A DNA stretch of 64,000 nucleotides from CAG-177 sp964587915 (GCA_964587915.1 CAZPMK010000004.1:1-64000), one strand, 5' to 3'. Counted from the first letter of the stretch, positions 31,982 through 41,364 are shown. Translations and numbers: made by a program. Notes: generated from the sequence alone by a model not told the origin.

Positions 31982-33169
31982 ATGAAGCACAAGCAATTGA
32001 TTCTTCAAATCGTCACGGTTGCGGTTTCCGCCTTGCTGATTCTTGCCGCCTACTCATATATCGTCGGTGACGGTACCATTTTCAAAGGAAAAATGGAGGG
32101 CGAAACGATACGGGCAAGGGTAATTCGTGTCACGGACGTTAAAACGGAAAATTTCAGCGGAGAGAATGAAATCGTCACGGTCAGCTTCAAGGCAAAAGCA
32201 CTGAATACCGACCTGCGGGGCAAGACTCTCAACGTGATTCAGGAAATTGACCGTTCCTATGCTTTCAGTCCGAGTCAGGTTAAACAAAACGACACGGTTC
32301 TGCTCGAAAGCTACACCGAAAACGGCGAACGGCTCTACTATTTCGGCGACTTCGTGCGGATAACTCCTCTCCTTTGGCTTCTTGCTGTTTTCTGCGTGCT
32401 TGTTATAATTTTTTCAAGGGCTCAGGGTGTAAAAACGATAGTGTCGCTCGGACTTACCTGCCTGTCGGTATTTTTTGTCTTGATTCCCGCAATTTTGAAC
32501 GGTCACAACATCTACTTTTGGTCCGTCATTGTTTGCATTTACATGACGGTAATGACTCTTGCGATAATCAGCGGCTACAATAAAAAAGCACTCTGTGCCT
32601 GCATAGGCTGTATGAGCGGAGTTTTGTGTGCCGGTATCATCGTTCTTATCACGGATAAATTTCTCAATCTTACAGGTATGCTTGAAGATGAATCAATATA
32701 TCTTCTCCAGCTTTACCCCGACAATCCGATAAATCTAAAGGCGATAATTTTCGCAATGATAATCGTCGGAGCGGTCGGAGCAGTCATGGATGTCTCGATG
32801 TCCATATCATCGTCACTTTACGAATTAAAACAAAAATCGCCCTCGATAAAGCCAAAAGAGCTTATGCTTTCGGGCTTTACGATAGGCAGAGATATGATGG
32901 GTACCATGGCAAACACGCTTGTGCTTGCGTACATCGGCAGTTCACTGACCTGCGTACTGCTCATGGTTGCATACAACGCAAATATCGAGCAGGTCATTAA
33001 CAAAGAGGTTATTATCGCCGAAATCTTGCAGGCTCTTGCGGGCAGTATGGGAATGCTGCTCACCCTGCCTCTCACAAGTGCGATATGTGCCGTTATATAC
33101 TACAGGAAAGAGGGGTCTGTAAATGCCTCTGACAAAAATGAGCCCGCTTCTCAAAAAAGCGGCGAATGA
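31982..33169 (+). CDS. YibE/F-like multi-pass membrane protein
   Basis: This ~395-residue protein has an N-terminal membrane helix, an extracytoplasmic beta-rich segment (about 35-125) and then about seven membrane helices ending in a basic tail. The segment with GAVGAVMDVSMSISSSL and the later GRDMMGTMANTLVLAYIG are recognisable YibE/F family motifs. The function of the family is not established. I take the ATG at 31982 after GGGAGG. Earlier in-frame codons overlap the promoter. Its 3' end overlaps the aldolase gene by 47 nt, so the two are likely translationally coupled. Confidence 0.75.
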   Translation: MKHKQLILQIVTVAVSALLILAAYSYIVGDGTIFKGKMEGETIRARVIRVTDVKTENFSGENEIVTVSFKAKALNTDLRGKTLNVIQEIDRSYAFSPSQVKQNDTVLLESYTENGERLYYFGDFVRITPLLWLLAVFCVLVIIFSRAQGVKTIVSLGLTCLSVFFVLIPAILNGHNIYFWSVIVCIYMTVMTLAIISGYNKKALCACIGCMSGVLCAGIIVLITDKFLNLTGMLEDESIYLLQLYPDNPINLKAIIFAMIIVGAVGAVMDVSMSISSSLYELKQKSPSIKPKELMLSGFTIGRDMMGTMANTLVLAYIGSSLTCVLLMVAYNANIEQVINKEVIIAEILQALAGSMGMLLTLPLTSAICAVIYYRKEGSVNASDKNEPASQKSGE

Positions 33170-33974
33170 GGGCTATGCCGTCGGCAGCTTCAGCGTTGCC
33201 AACATGGAAATGGTTCTCGGAGTTTTAAAAGCGATTGAAGAAACCGAAAGTCCCGCAATAATCCAAATTGCCGAGGTACGCCTTAAGCAATCGCCTCTTG
33301 AATTGATAGGTCCTCTTATGGTTGCGGCGGCAAAGAATTGTAAAATGCCCGTTGCGGTACATTTTGACCATGGCAAGACCGAAGAAAAAATATCGCAGGC
33401 TCTCGAGCTTGGCTTTACGAGCGTTATGTTTGACGGTTCTCATCTTCCTTTTGAAGAAAATGCCGCAAGAACGCGGGCGGTAAATGAGCTTGCAAAGCGA
33501 TACGGTGCTGACTGTGAGGGTGAAATCGGCTGTGTCGGCGGCAGCGAGGACGGCAGCGAGGATATCGCAATAAACTGCACTTCACCTGCCGAGGCTCTCG
33601 AATTCTACAACAAAACGGAAGTTGATGCCTTGGCGGTCGCAATAGGCAATGCCCACGGCAACTACAAGCAGGCTCCGAAGCTGCGTTTTGACATTCTTGA
33701 AAAGACGGCGGGTCTTGTTCCCGTTCCGCTTGTTCTCCACGGCGGCACAGGCATTCTTCCCGACGATTTCAGACGGTGCGTAAGTCTCGGAATAAGAAAA
33801 ATCAACATTGCCACGGCAACCTTTGACAGCGTAGAAAGCTGTGTTCGTCATGCGTATGATGAAAAATCAATCGGCGGATATTATGACTTGCAGGCATCGG
33901 AGGTTGAGGGCGCATACAGAAATGCCATGCGTCACATTGAAATCTTCGGCTGTGCCGGCAAAGGAAAAATATAA
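33123..33974 (+). CDS. Class II fructose-bisphosphate aldolase family protein (possibly IolJ-like)
   Basis: This 283-residue zinc-dependent aldolase has VGSFSVANMEM at the N-terminus. The zinc and active-site block PVAVHFDHGKT carries its His, and GFTSVMFDGSHLPFEEN, EGEIG.VGG, IGNAHG and LVLHGGTG follow. It could cleave fructose-1,6-bisphosphate, tagatose bisphosphate or 6-phospho-5-dehydro-2-deoxygluconate. The IolC-like kinase encoded immediately downstream makes the last (IolJ) plausible, but sequence alone does not settle substrate. The ribosome binding site is gaaagagggg. Confidence 0.83.
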   Translation: MPLTKMSPLLKKAANEGYAVGSFSVANMEMVLGVLKAIEETESPAIIQIAEVRLKQSPLELIGPLMVAAAKNCKMPVAVHFDHGKTEEKISQALELGFTSVMFDGSHLPFEENAARTRAVNELAKRYGADCEGEIGCVGGSEDGSEDIAINCTSPAEALEFYNKTEVDALAVAIGNAHGNYKQAPKLRFDILEKTAGLVPVPLVLHGGTGILPDDFRRCVSLGIRKINIATATFDSVESCVRHAYDEKSIGGYYDLQASEVEGAYRNAMRHIEIFGCAGKGKI

Positions 33975-33997
33975 AAACATATTGAAAGGTGATATAC

Positions 33998-35017
33998 ATG
34001 AGCTACATTAAATTTGACAATTCAAAGGCACTCGACGTTATTCCCATTGGCAGAATAGCCATCGACTTCAACCCCACCGACATGAACAAGCCTCTCTCCG
34101 AGAGCAGTAATTTCAACAAGTATGTCGGCGGTTCTCCCGCAAACATTGCAGTCGGTCTTGCAAGACTCGGTGCAAAGTGCGGCTTCATTGCCCGTGTTTC
34201 CGACGATCAGTTCGGCGACTATGTTGAAAATTATTTCAAAGCTGACGGCATTGATGTTTCCCATGTTTTCCGCTGTGAGAACGGCGAAAATCTCGGTCTC
34301 ACCTTTACCGAAATTCTCAGCCCCACTCAGAGCAGTATTCTTATGTACCGTGACGGCGTAGCCGATCTTCAGGTTTGCGTTGACGATGTTGACGAGGATT
34401 ATATTAAGCAGGCAAAGGCAGTCGTCATTTCCGGTACCGCTCTTTGTGCAAGCCCGTCAAGAGAGGCGGCTCTCAAAACGCTTTTCCTTGCAAAGAAAAA
34501 CGGCGTTGTTGTAATTTTTGATATTGACTACAGAAGCTACACCTGGAAAAACAACGATGAAATTTCACTCTACTATTCAATCGCCGCAAAGAACAGTGAT
34601 ATAATTCTCGGTTCAAGAGAGGAATTCGACCTTACCGAGGCTCTCGAGGGCGTTTGTGCCAATGATGAAGAATCTGCGGCTCGCTGGTTCGGCTACGGCA
34701 ACAAGATTGTTATCATCAAGCACGGCAAGGAAGGCTCGGTTGCATACCTCGACGACGGCTCTGCTTACAAGGTTAAGCCCTTCCCCGTAAAGATGCTCAA
34801 GGGCTTCGGCGGTGGTGACGGCTACGCTTCGGCATTCATTTATTCACTTCTTCAGGGCAAGAGTGTTCCCGAGGCTCTCGAATTTGCAACGGCTTCCGCT
34901 TCAATGCTCGTTTCGGCACACAGCTGCTCTGCGGCAATGCCCTCTGCCGATGCCGTACAGGAATTTATCGACAAAACAAAGCCGACCTCCGGTGAAGTCA
35001 TTGAAAAGATTAAATAA
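33998..35017 (+). CDS. iolC: 5-dehydro-2-deoxygluconokinase-like PfkB kinase
   Basis: This 339-residue PfkB protein begins with DVIPIGRIAIDFNP and has KYVGGSPANIAVGLARLGAK, ILMYRDGVADL and the DIDYRSYTW block. That combination is characteristic of IolC rather than ribokinase or fructokinase. The C-terminal catalytic motif is FGGGDGYASAF with Asp274; the usual GAGD is replaced by GGGD. IolC phosphorylates 5-dehydro-2-deoxygluconate in inositol breakdown, and the adjacent aldolase would cleave its product. No iolB, iolD or iolE is adjacent. The ATG at 33998 follows aaaggtg; a GTG at 33989 lies in that site. Confidence 0.83.
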   Translation: MSYIKFDNSKALDVIPIGRIAIDFNPTDMNKPLSESSNFNKYVGGSPANIAVGLARLGAKCGFIARVSDDQFGDYVENYFKADGIDVSHVFRCENGENLGLTFTEILSPTQSSILMYRDGVADLQVCVDDVDEDYIKQAKAVVISGTALCASPSREAALKTLFLAKKNGVVVIFDIDYRSYTWKNNDEISLYYSIAAKNSDIILGSREEFDLTEALEGVCANDEESAARWFGYGNKIVIIKHGKEGSVAYLDDGSAYKVKPFPVKMLKGFGGGDGYASAFIYSLLQGKSVPEALEFATASASMLVSAHSCSAAMPSADAVQEFIDKTKPTSGEVIEKIK

Positions 35018-35035
35018 TCTTTCGGAGAAAATTAA

Positions 35036-36187
35036 ATGAAAAAATTGATCAGCGTTCTGCTTACACTTGTAATTGTTTTCACCTGCTCGGTCTGTGCATT
35101 TGCAGACGGCTCCGATGTTCTCAAATTCAATCCCGACGGACACTTCAGAATCTTGATGATAAATGACACTCAGGATGTCGGCATGGGCAGCAGAAGCGAA
35201 ACTGCGGCGTTCATCAATGCGGCTCTCGACCGTGAGAATCCCGACCTTGTGGTATTTGTCGGAGACCAGCTTTCCGATATGTATCCGAACGCCACGAAAA
35301 AAGATTACAAGCTCGCCATTGACAGGATAATCAAGCCCTTGCAGGACAGAGGCGTTCCTTTCCTTGTGACTCTCGGCAACCATGACCACGACCGTGCCGA
35401 CGTCATGAGTGAGGAAGAAATGTTTGAAGTCTATGCATCATACGATAACTGTGCCGCCGTCAAGGGAAGCAACGACCCGTTCACCTACAACGTTCCCGTT
35501 TATTCATCAAACGGAAGATCCGCTTTGTTCAATATTTACATGATGGATACCAACAACAAAAAGGACGGCGGTTACGAGGGAATCCGTGCTTCTCAGCTTG
35601 AATGGTACAACTCCGTTTCGGCTTCTCTCAAGGCGGAAAACGGCGGAAACCCGCTCCCCTCTCTGCTGTTCCAGCACGTTCCCGCTAAAGAGATTTATTC
35701 TCTGCTTGCGGAATGCAAATGGTATGATGAGAATGCGATTTATTCGAGCAGAGACGGCAACTGGTATGTTATCAATGAGAACATGGCAAGCGGTCAGCTC
35801 GGCGAAGCTCCCTGCTCCGAAAATTTCGACGTGCAGACAGGTCAGTATCAGGCTTGGGTTGAAAACGGCGATATCATGGGTGCGTTCTTTGCTCATGACC
35901 ATGTGAACAATTTTGTCGGCACGACCGATGACGGCATAACCATGGGCTACAACGGCGGTACGGGCTTCCGTGCCTACGGTGCCGATTGCGGCAGAACAAT
36001 GAGAGTGTTCGATATTTACGAAAATGACATTGAGAATTATGACACACATCTCATCTATTATCAGGATTTAGTGGGCGAAAAGAGCGGAAATCTTTTCTTT
36101 GACACCTTCTCCCCCTCGTTTCTCAACTCGCTCATGAAGATAGTTTATTTCTTCTTCGGTTGGGCAATTGAGCTTGCAAAGGCGTAA
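35036..36187 (+). CDS. Secreted or membrane-anchored metallophosphoesterase (calcineurin-like)
   Basis: This 383-residue protein has a signal peptide (MKK...LLTLVIVFTCSVCAFA, cleavage near residue 23). The two-metal phosphoesterase motifs appear in order: ILMINDTQD, DLVVFVGDQ, LVTLGNHDHD, then LLFQHVP and FFAHDHVNNF with the expected histidines. A hydrophobic stretch at the extreme C-terminus (LNSLMKIVYFFFGWAIELA) may anchor it. It would act outside the cytoplasm on an unknown phosphoester. It follows iolC by 18 bp and ends before a strong terminator. Confidence 0.85.
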   Translation: MKKLISVLLTLVIVFTCSVCAFADGSDVLKFNPDGHFRILMINDTQDVGMGSRSETAAFINAALDRENPDLVVFVGDQLSDMYPNATKKDYKLAIDRIIKPLQDRGVPFLVTLGNHDHDRADVMSEEEMFEVYASYDNCAAVKGSNDPFTYNVPVYSSNGRSALFNIYMMDTNNKKDGGYEGIRASQLEWYNSVSASLKAENGGNPLPSLLFQHVPAKEIYSLLAECKWYDENAIYSSRDGNWYVINENMASGQLGEAPCSENFDVQTGQYQAWVENGDIMGAFFAHDHVNNFVGTTDDGITMGYNGGTGFRAYGADCGRTMRVFDIYENDIENYDTHLIYYQDLVGEKSGNLFFDTFSPSFLNSLMKIVYFFFGWAIELAKA

Positions 36188-36203
36188 ACAACCGCATATT
36201 TTA

Positions 36204-36238
36204 AGAGCCTTCGGAATCGCTCCGAAGGCTCTCTTTTT
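36204..36238 (+). terminator. Terminator after the phosphoesterase gene
   Basis: AGAGCCTTCGGA pairs perfectly with TCCGAAGGCTCT (12 bp) and is followed by CTTTTT. It separates the plus-strand operon from the convergent ABC operon. Confidence 0.9.
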
Positions 36239-36243
36239 ATCTC

Positions 36244-38151
36244 TTAATCCAATTCAAACTGTCCCGTGTAGAGCTGATAGTATTTGCCCTGCTCGGCGAT
36301 AAGCTCCTCATGGTTGCCGCGTTCAATTATCTCTCCGTGTTCAAGCACCATAATAGCATTTGAATTTCGCACGGTGGAAAGTCTGTGTGCTATGACGAAT
36401 ACCGTTCTGCCCTCCATGAGCTTATCCATGCCCTTTTCTATAAGTCTCTCGGTTCTTGTGTCTATCGAGCTTGTCGCCTCATCGAGAATCAGCACGGGCG
36501 GGTCTGCAACGGCGGCTCTTGCTATGGCAAGGAGCTGTCTTTGACCCTGCGAAAGATTCGCACCGTCACCCGTAATCACCGTATCATAACCGTCGGGCAA
36601 GCGGGTAATAAACGAATCTGCGTTTGCGAGCTTTGCCGCCGCAATGATTTCTTCATCCGTTGCATCGAGTCTGCCGTAAGCAATGTTATCTCTGACGGTA
36701 CCGGTGAAAAGATGCGTATCCTGCAAGACCATTCCCATTGAACGGCGTAAATCCGACTTGACTATCTTCTTGATATTTATTCCGTCATAGGTTATCTTGC
36801 CCTCGGCAACATCGTAAAATCTGTTTACAAGATTGGTTATCGTAGTCTTGCCCGCACCCGTTGAGCCGACAAAGGCAATTTTCTGACCCGGCTCTGCATA
36901 GAGTGAAATATTCTTCAAAACCGTTTTTTTGCCGTCATAGCTGAACGTAACGTTGTGGAAGCGGACATCTCCTTTCCATTCCGTATAGGTCAGCGTGCCG
37001 TCTGTATGCGGATGCTTCCATGCCCACACGCCCGTGCGTTCGCTGCATTCAGTCATGCTGCCGTCGGGATTCTTCTTGGCATTTACAAGGGTAACGTAGC
37101 CGTCATCCTCCTCAACGGGCAAGTCGATTATTTCAAAAATTCTTTCCGCACCCGCAAGTGCCATGATGATATTGTTAAACTGCTGTGATATCTGCGTTAT
37201 CGGCTGGAAAAACTGCTTTGTGTAAGTCAAAAACGAAAGCAGAGTACCGACGGTGATTGCAAAGAATGATTCCTTTGGCAATGCGATTATCAGCGCCGAG
37301 CCGAGCATCGCAACGGCGGCATAGGAAAGGTAGGATATATTACCCATTATCGGCATGAGAATACTTGCAAAGGTGTGTGCATTCGTTGCCGCATGGCGGA
37401 GCTTTCCGTTTATCTGTCTGAAATCGGAATTTGCCTTTTGCTCATGGCAGAAGACCTTTACAACCTTTTGTCCCTCAATAAATTCTTCAATGTAGCCGTT
37501 AACGTCACCGACACATTTTTGCTGTTCTCTGAAATATTTTGCACTCTTGCCGCCGAGTATTTTAATCGCCGTGAACGAAAATACAAGCATGAGCAATACA
37601 ACGAGCATAAGCAGAGGGCTGAGAGTGAGCATAACTATAAATGTTGCAACGACCGTTACGACGGAGGAAACAAGCTGTACAAGGCTCTGACTGATGCATT
37701 CTCTGATTGTATCGACATCGTTTGTGTATCGGCTCATCAGCTCGCCGTGGGTGTGCGTATCAAAAAAGCTGACGGGCAAATCCTGCATATGATTGAACAA
37801 ATCGGTTCTTATGATATTCAGCGTATTTTGCGAAACCTGAAGCATTATTCTTGAATATCCGAAAGAGGCAAGTGCACCCGCAACATACACTCCCGCAAGC
37901 ACGGCAAGCGTTTTTGCAAGCGGTGCAAGCAATCCACGGGTAATTTCACTGCCGATCAGCGGAAGAAGATAATCATCAGTTATGCTTTTAATGAAATATG
38001 TGCCCGTAATTCCCGCAAGGGAGCTGACTATGACAAGCAGGAACACCAATATGAGCAGCTTTTTCGATTTTCCGAGATAGCCGAGCAGTCTTTTAAATGT
38101 TGCCGCAGTATTCTTCGGCTTTTGAAATCCTCTGTTTCTTACGGGTGCCAT
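36244..38151 (-). CDS. ABC exporter, fused permease-ATPase, second subunit
   Basis: This 635-residue type IV (multidrug-like) ABC half-transporter has six membrane helices in about 30-330 and a nucleotide-binding domain from about 385. Walker A is VGSTGAGKTTI, the signature is LSQGQRQLLAIARA and Walker B is VLILDEATSS, followed by the switch-loop His (IAHRLS). Between the helices and the ABC domain lies an insert (about 350-385) with ECSERTGVWAWKHPHTDG, which is unusual. Its ATG overlaps the stop of the partner gene by one base, indicating a heterodimer. Confidence 0.9.
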   Translation of the reverse strand: MAPVRNRGFQKPKNTAATFKRLLGYLGKSKKLLILVFLLVIVSSLAGITGTYFIKSITDDYLLPLIGSEITRGLLAPLAKTLAVLAGVYVAGALASFGYSRIMLQVSQNTLNIIRTDLFNHMQDLPVSFFDTHTHGELMSRYTNDVDTIRECISQSLVQLVSSVVTVVATFIVMLTLSPLLMLVVLLMLVFSFTAIKILGGKSAKYFREQQKCVGDVNGYIEEFIEGQKVVKVFCHEQKANSDFRQINGKLRHAATNAHTFASILMPIMGNISYLSYAAVAMLGSALIIALPKESFFAITVGTLLSFLTYTKQFFQPITQISQQFNNIIMALAGAERIFEIIDLPVEEDDGYVTLVNAKKNPDGSMTECSERTGVWAWKHPHTDGTLTYTEWKGDVRFHNVTFSYDGKKTVLKNISLYAEPGQKIAFVGSTGAGKTTITNLVNRFYDVAEGKITYDGINIKKIVKSDLRRSMGMVLQDTHLFTGTVRDNIAYGRLDATDEEIIAAAKLANADSFITRLPDGYDTVITGDGANLSQGQRQLLAIARAAVADPPVLILDEATSSIDTRTERLIEKGMDKLMEGRTVFVIAHRLSTVRNSNAIMVLEHGEIIERGNHEELIAEQGKYYQLYTGQFELD

Positions 38152-39887
38152 TATGCCACACTCCCTTCCTGCTGAGATTTATAGACCTCGGTATATATTT
38201 CGTTTGTACCGAGCAATTCCTCATGCGTTCCGACAGCGTTGATTTTTCCGTCATCGAGAACTATGATTCTGTCTGCGTGCTCAACCGAGCTAATTCGCTG
38301 AGCAACGATTATTGTAGTTATATCGCCGTGATTTTCCTTGAAGCCGCTTCGTATTTTTGCATCGGTAGCGGTATCAACGGCACTTGTGCTGTCGTCAAGA
38401 ATGAGTACCTTGGGAGATTTGAGCAAGGCTCTTGCAATACAAATTCTCTGCTTCTGACCGCCCGAAAGGTTAGTGCCGCCCTGTCCGAGATAAGTATCGT
38501 ATCCGTCGGGGAAAGCCGTTATGAAGTCATGTGCCTGTGCCGTTTTGCACGCCTGCTCTATCTGCTCACGGGTTGCATTCTCGTTACCCCAACGCAGATT
38601 TTCTTCTATCGTTCCCGTGAAAAGGACATTCACCTGCAATACCATGGCAACGGCATTGCGGAGCTTTTCAAGAGTATATTCTTTAACGGAATGACCTCCG
38701 ACACGGATATCACCCTCGGCGACATCGTACAGTCTCGGTATGAGCTGGACAAGCGTTGTTTTTGCCGAACCTGTACCGCCGATAACTCCTATCGTTTCAC
38801 CCGAGCGAATGTGCAGGTCGATATTGTCGAGCACATTCTTTTTACCGTCCGCTTTATATTTGAACGAAACGCCGTCAAAATCAATGCTTCCGTTTTCAAC
38901 CTCGAGAGCCGAATTTGCCGCATCATCATTGATATCCGGTTCTTCGTCAAGCACCTCGATAACTCTCGTCATTGAAGCACGGGACATTATCGCCATAACG
39001 AATATCATGGATATCATCATCAGCGACGACATTATCTGCGTAACATAGGTGATGAAAGCGGTGAGGTCGGGAGCCGTCATTGTGCCGCCTATTACCTGCT
39101 GACCGCCGAACCAGAAAATTGCGATTATGCACGCATAAACGGTGAGCATCATCATCGGGCTTGAAAGAATGAGCACCTTTTCCGCCGCTATCGAGGCATC
39201 TTTTAATTCATCATTTGAAATTTTGAATTTTTCTTTTTCATGCTTCGCTCTTACAAACGCCTTGATGACTCTTATTCCTATCAGCGTTTCCTGAACCGAT
39301 GCGTTGAGACCGTCAACCTTCTTCATCATTTTCTTGAAGCGGGGCAAAGCTACGCTTCCCATGATGCCCAAAAAGGCAACCAAAAACGGTATCGCAATCA
39401 AAAATACCCTTGAAAGCGATGCATTGAGCCTGTGGGCATAGATGAATGACATGACGAACATAAGCGGTGAGCGGACAACTATTCTGAGCACCATGGTGTA
39501 AGCCATCTGCATGGTATTGACATCTGTTGTCATTCTTGTTACAAGCGACGCCGTGCTGAATCGGTCGATATTTGAAAAAGAAAAGCTCTGTATTTTCTCG
39601 AATACCGCCTCTCTTATGTTTGCACCGACACCCATACCTGCTTTTGCGGCAAAGCGAGCCGCAAGCGAACCCGCTATCAGGGAAATTATCGCCATGCAAA
39701 TCATCTTAATGCCTTGACGGACAATGTATTCCATTCCCGCTCCGCCCTCTATGCCGGTGTTGACCATTTCCGACATGACGAACGGGAGCTGTACCTCCAT
39801 GATTACTTCAATGAGTATCATCAGCGGTGACATCAGGGATACCAAACGGTAGCCCTTTGTTTTTGATGCAATGGTCTTAATCATCAT
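38151..39887 (-). CDS. ABC exporter, fused permease-ATPase, first subunit
   Basis: This 578-residue half-transporter has six membrane helices in about 15-310. The nucleotide-binding domain has Walker A IGGTGSAKTTL (consensus GxxGxGK altered to GSAK), signature LSGGQKQRICIARA and Walker B VLILDDSTSAVD, where the catalytic Glu is replaced by Asp. The last change marks a degenerate ATP site, as in heterodimeric exporters such as TM287/288 and BmrCD. The ribosome binding site is aaaggaggacttga. It overlaps the marR-like gene by 11 nt. Probable drug or lipid efflux. Confidence 0.9.
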   Translation of the reverse strand: MMIKTIASKTKGYRLVSLMSPLMILIEVIMEVQLPFVMSEMVNTGIEGGAGMEYIVRQGIKMICMAIISLIAGSLAARFAAKAGMGVGANIREAVFEKIQSFSFSNIDRFSTASLVTRMTTDVNTMQMAYTMVLRIVVRSPLMFVMSFIYAHRLNASLSRVFLIAIPFLVAFLGIMGSVALPRFKKMMKKVDGLNASVQETLIGIRVIKAFVRAKHEKEKFKISNDELKDASIAAEKVLILSSPMMMLTVYACIIAIFWFGGQQVIGGTMTAPDLTAFITYVTQIMSSLMMISMIFVMAIMSRASMTRVIEVLDEEPDINDDAANSALEVENGSIDFDGVSFKYKADGKKNVLDNIDLHIRSGETIGVIGGTGSAKTTLVQLIPRLYDVAEGDIRVGGHSVKEYTLEKLRNAVAMVLQVNVLFTGTIEENLRWGNENATREQIEQACKTAQAHDFITAFPDGYDTYLGQGGTNLSGGQKQRICIARALLKSPKVLILDDSTSAVDTATDAKIRSGFKENHGDITTIIVAQRISSVEHADRIIVLDDGKINAVGTHEELLGTNEIYTEVYKSQQEGSVA

Positions 39888-40374
39888 TCAAGTCCTCCTT
39901 TGCTTTCTTTATCATATCCTTAATTATATCCTTGTTGCTCAAGCCTCCGACGGAAAGATTATCCTCCATGCGTTGAAGCAGCGAGAAAAGAGTGGCGATT
40001 TCCTCCTCGGAAAAGCCCTTAAACATAAGAGCGTCAACCTTTTTACACTCGGCATCACCCTGTAAAAAAATTTCTTTGCCCTTTTCGGTGACGAAAATTC
40101 GGTTTATTCTGCGGTCGTTTTCGTCCTCGTGCCGTTCAACAAAGCCCGCCTTGCACAAACGCTTTATGCTTGTTGCTATGCTTGCACCGGAAACGCCGAG
40201 AGCCTCCGACAGCTCCACTTGAGAGCAACCGCCGTGTTCAATAAGATATTCAAGCACCTGCGGCTGACCCCGATACAAATGCAAATGCGAAACCGCATTG
40301 GATATCCTGTAACGGTGCAACAGACTGACTCTGCACATTTCATGCGATGCCGTGAGATATATATTCTTATCCAT
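39877..40374 (-). CDS. MarR-family transcriptional regulator
   Basis: This ~165-residue winged-helix protein has the segment GCSQVELSEALGVSGASIATSIKRLCKAGFVERHEDENDRR(I/V) pattern around residues 48-90, which covers the recognition helix and the wing. Starting at 40374 gives a good aaaggag ribosome binding site; an in-frame TTG at 40392 sits upstream. It heads the operon with the two ABC genes and most likely represses it through the tandem palindromes at 40396-40424, being relieved by an exported substrate. Confidence 0.88.
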   Translation of the reverse strand: MDKNIYLTASHEMCRVSLLHRYRISNAVSHLHLYRGQPQVLEYLIEHGGCSQVELSEALGVSGASIATSIKRLCKAGFVERHEDENDRRINRIFVTEKGKEIFLQGDAECKKVDALMFKGFSEEEIATLFSLLQRMEDNLSVGGLSNKDIIKDMIKKAKEDLNDD

Positions 40375-40395
40375 GTTTTCTCCTTTCGACAAATT

Positions 40396-40424
40396 GTTAG
40401 CCGATTAACAGTTAACCGATTAAC
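40396..40424. promoter_or_regulatory. Tandem palindromic operator of the marR-ABC operon
   Basis: Two 14-bp imperfect palindromes, GTTAGCCGATTAAC and GTTAACCGATTAAC, are separated by one base. Each has the GTTAA-N4-TTAAC form typical of MarR boxes. They lie between the -10 element and the marR start. Confidence 0.7.
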
Positions 40425-40434
40425 GATATCCTAA

Positions 40435-40463
40435 ATATTAACGCCTCCGGACCGTAAAGTCAA
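40435..40463 (-). promoter_or_regulatory. Promoter of the marR-ABC operon
   Basis: On the minus strand: TTGACT, a 17-bp spacer and TAATAT. The operator starts about 10 bp downstream of the -10 element, so bound repressor would block initiation or escape. Confidence 0.7.
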
Positions 40464-40497
40464 GAGGCGAAAAGAATTTTTAACAAACCGTTCAAAA

Positions 40498-41190
40498 CTA
40501 TCTCGCAACCTCTCCGGTTATTGCGTTAATGACATTTTGAAAAACCGCAACATGAGAACCGGAGATATATTTATCAAGGTGCATGGAGCCGAAGAACCAA
40601 CGCCTGAAGCGACAGGATTCGGAAAGCTCCTCAAGATAGGTATTAAGACCCGTAACGCTTGCCGTCTCGGAATCCTTGAGCATGAGAAAGCTCTTTATTT
40701 TAACGGGAGGCTCATGGGTGATTATATAATCTACGCGACAATTGTGCTTCTCGATATTCTCCGCACCCTCGAGCAGCTCCTCACGGCTCGGAAATTCATC
40801 CTTTGACCACGCATTCTCTTCAAAGCGGATATCTATATCGGGACTTTCGCCGCCGCCCATGGTGAAGAAGGTCATGTTATCTATGCGGAAAATCTGACCT
40901 CTCATCAGATGATAGAGGTTTCCGCAGATGTTGTGAACCTTACCGCCGTTCCATTCGGTGACGGGATAGGCATTGAGAAGCTCAAAGTTTTCATGTGTTC
41001 CGTCCACAAAGCAAATGTTAAATTTTTTGTTGCCGAGCTTTTTCAGCATTTTCTGCTCTGCCTTGCTGTTATCCCAAACAAAGCCGAAATCGCCGCAAAC
41101 TATCAGCGTATCTCCCTTTTTCAGTCGCTTTACGGCGGGGGACTCGAAGCGAGCAGCATCGCCGTGCATATCCCCTGTTATATAAACCAT
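40498..41190 (-). CDS. Cytoplasmic metallophosphoesterase
   Basis: This 230-residue calcineurin-like phosphoesterase has VYITGDMHGD at the N-terminus, LIVCGDFGFVW near 30-40, FVDGTHENFELL (the usual GNHE replaced by GTHE), DYIITHEPP and FFGSMHLDKY (GHxH-like replaced by GSMH). No signal peptide is present. The pattern resembles single-domain phosphodiesterases common in Clostridia, often adjacent to house-keeping genes. Substrate unknown. Confidence 0.8.
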   Translation of the reverse strand: MVYITGDMHGDAARFESPAVKRLKKGDTLIVCGDFGFVWDNSKAEQKMLKKLGNKKFNICFVDGTHENFELLNAYPVTEWNGGKVHNICGNLYHLMRGQIFRIDNMTFFTMGGGESPDIDIRFEENAWSKDEFPSREELLEGAENIEKHNCRVDYIITHEPPVKIKSFLMLKDSETASVTGLNTYLEELSESCRFRRWFFGSMHLDKYISGSHVAVFQNVINAITGEVAR

Positions 41191-41364
41191 AAGTATGCTC
41201 CTTTTTCGTATGTTGAACGATTACATTAAATAATACCGCAATACGCCAAAAAAATCAAGGTGCAAGATACACCAAAATAAAAAATTCATTTTTCTGTTTA
41301 TTTTTGCCGCATTGTATGATATACTTGTTTATTATAGAATAAATCGAATGAGCAGGATATTATT

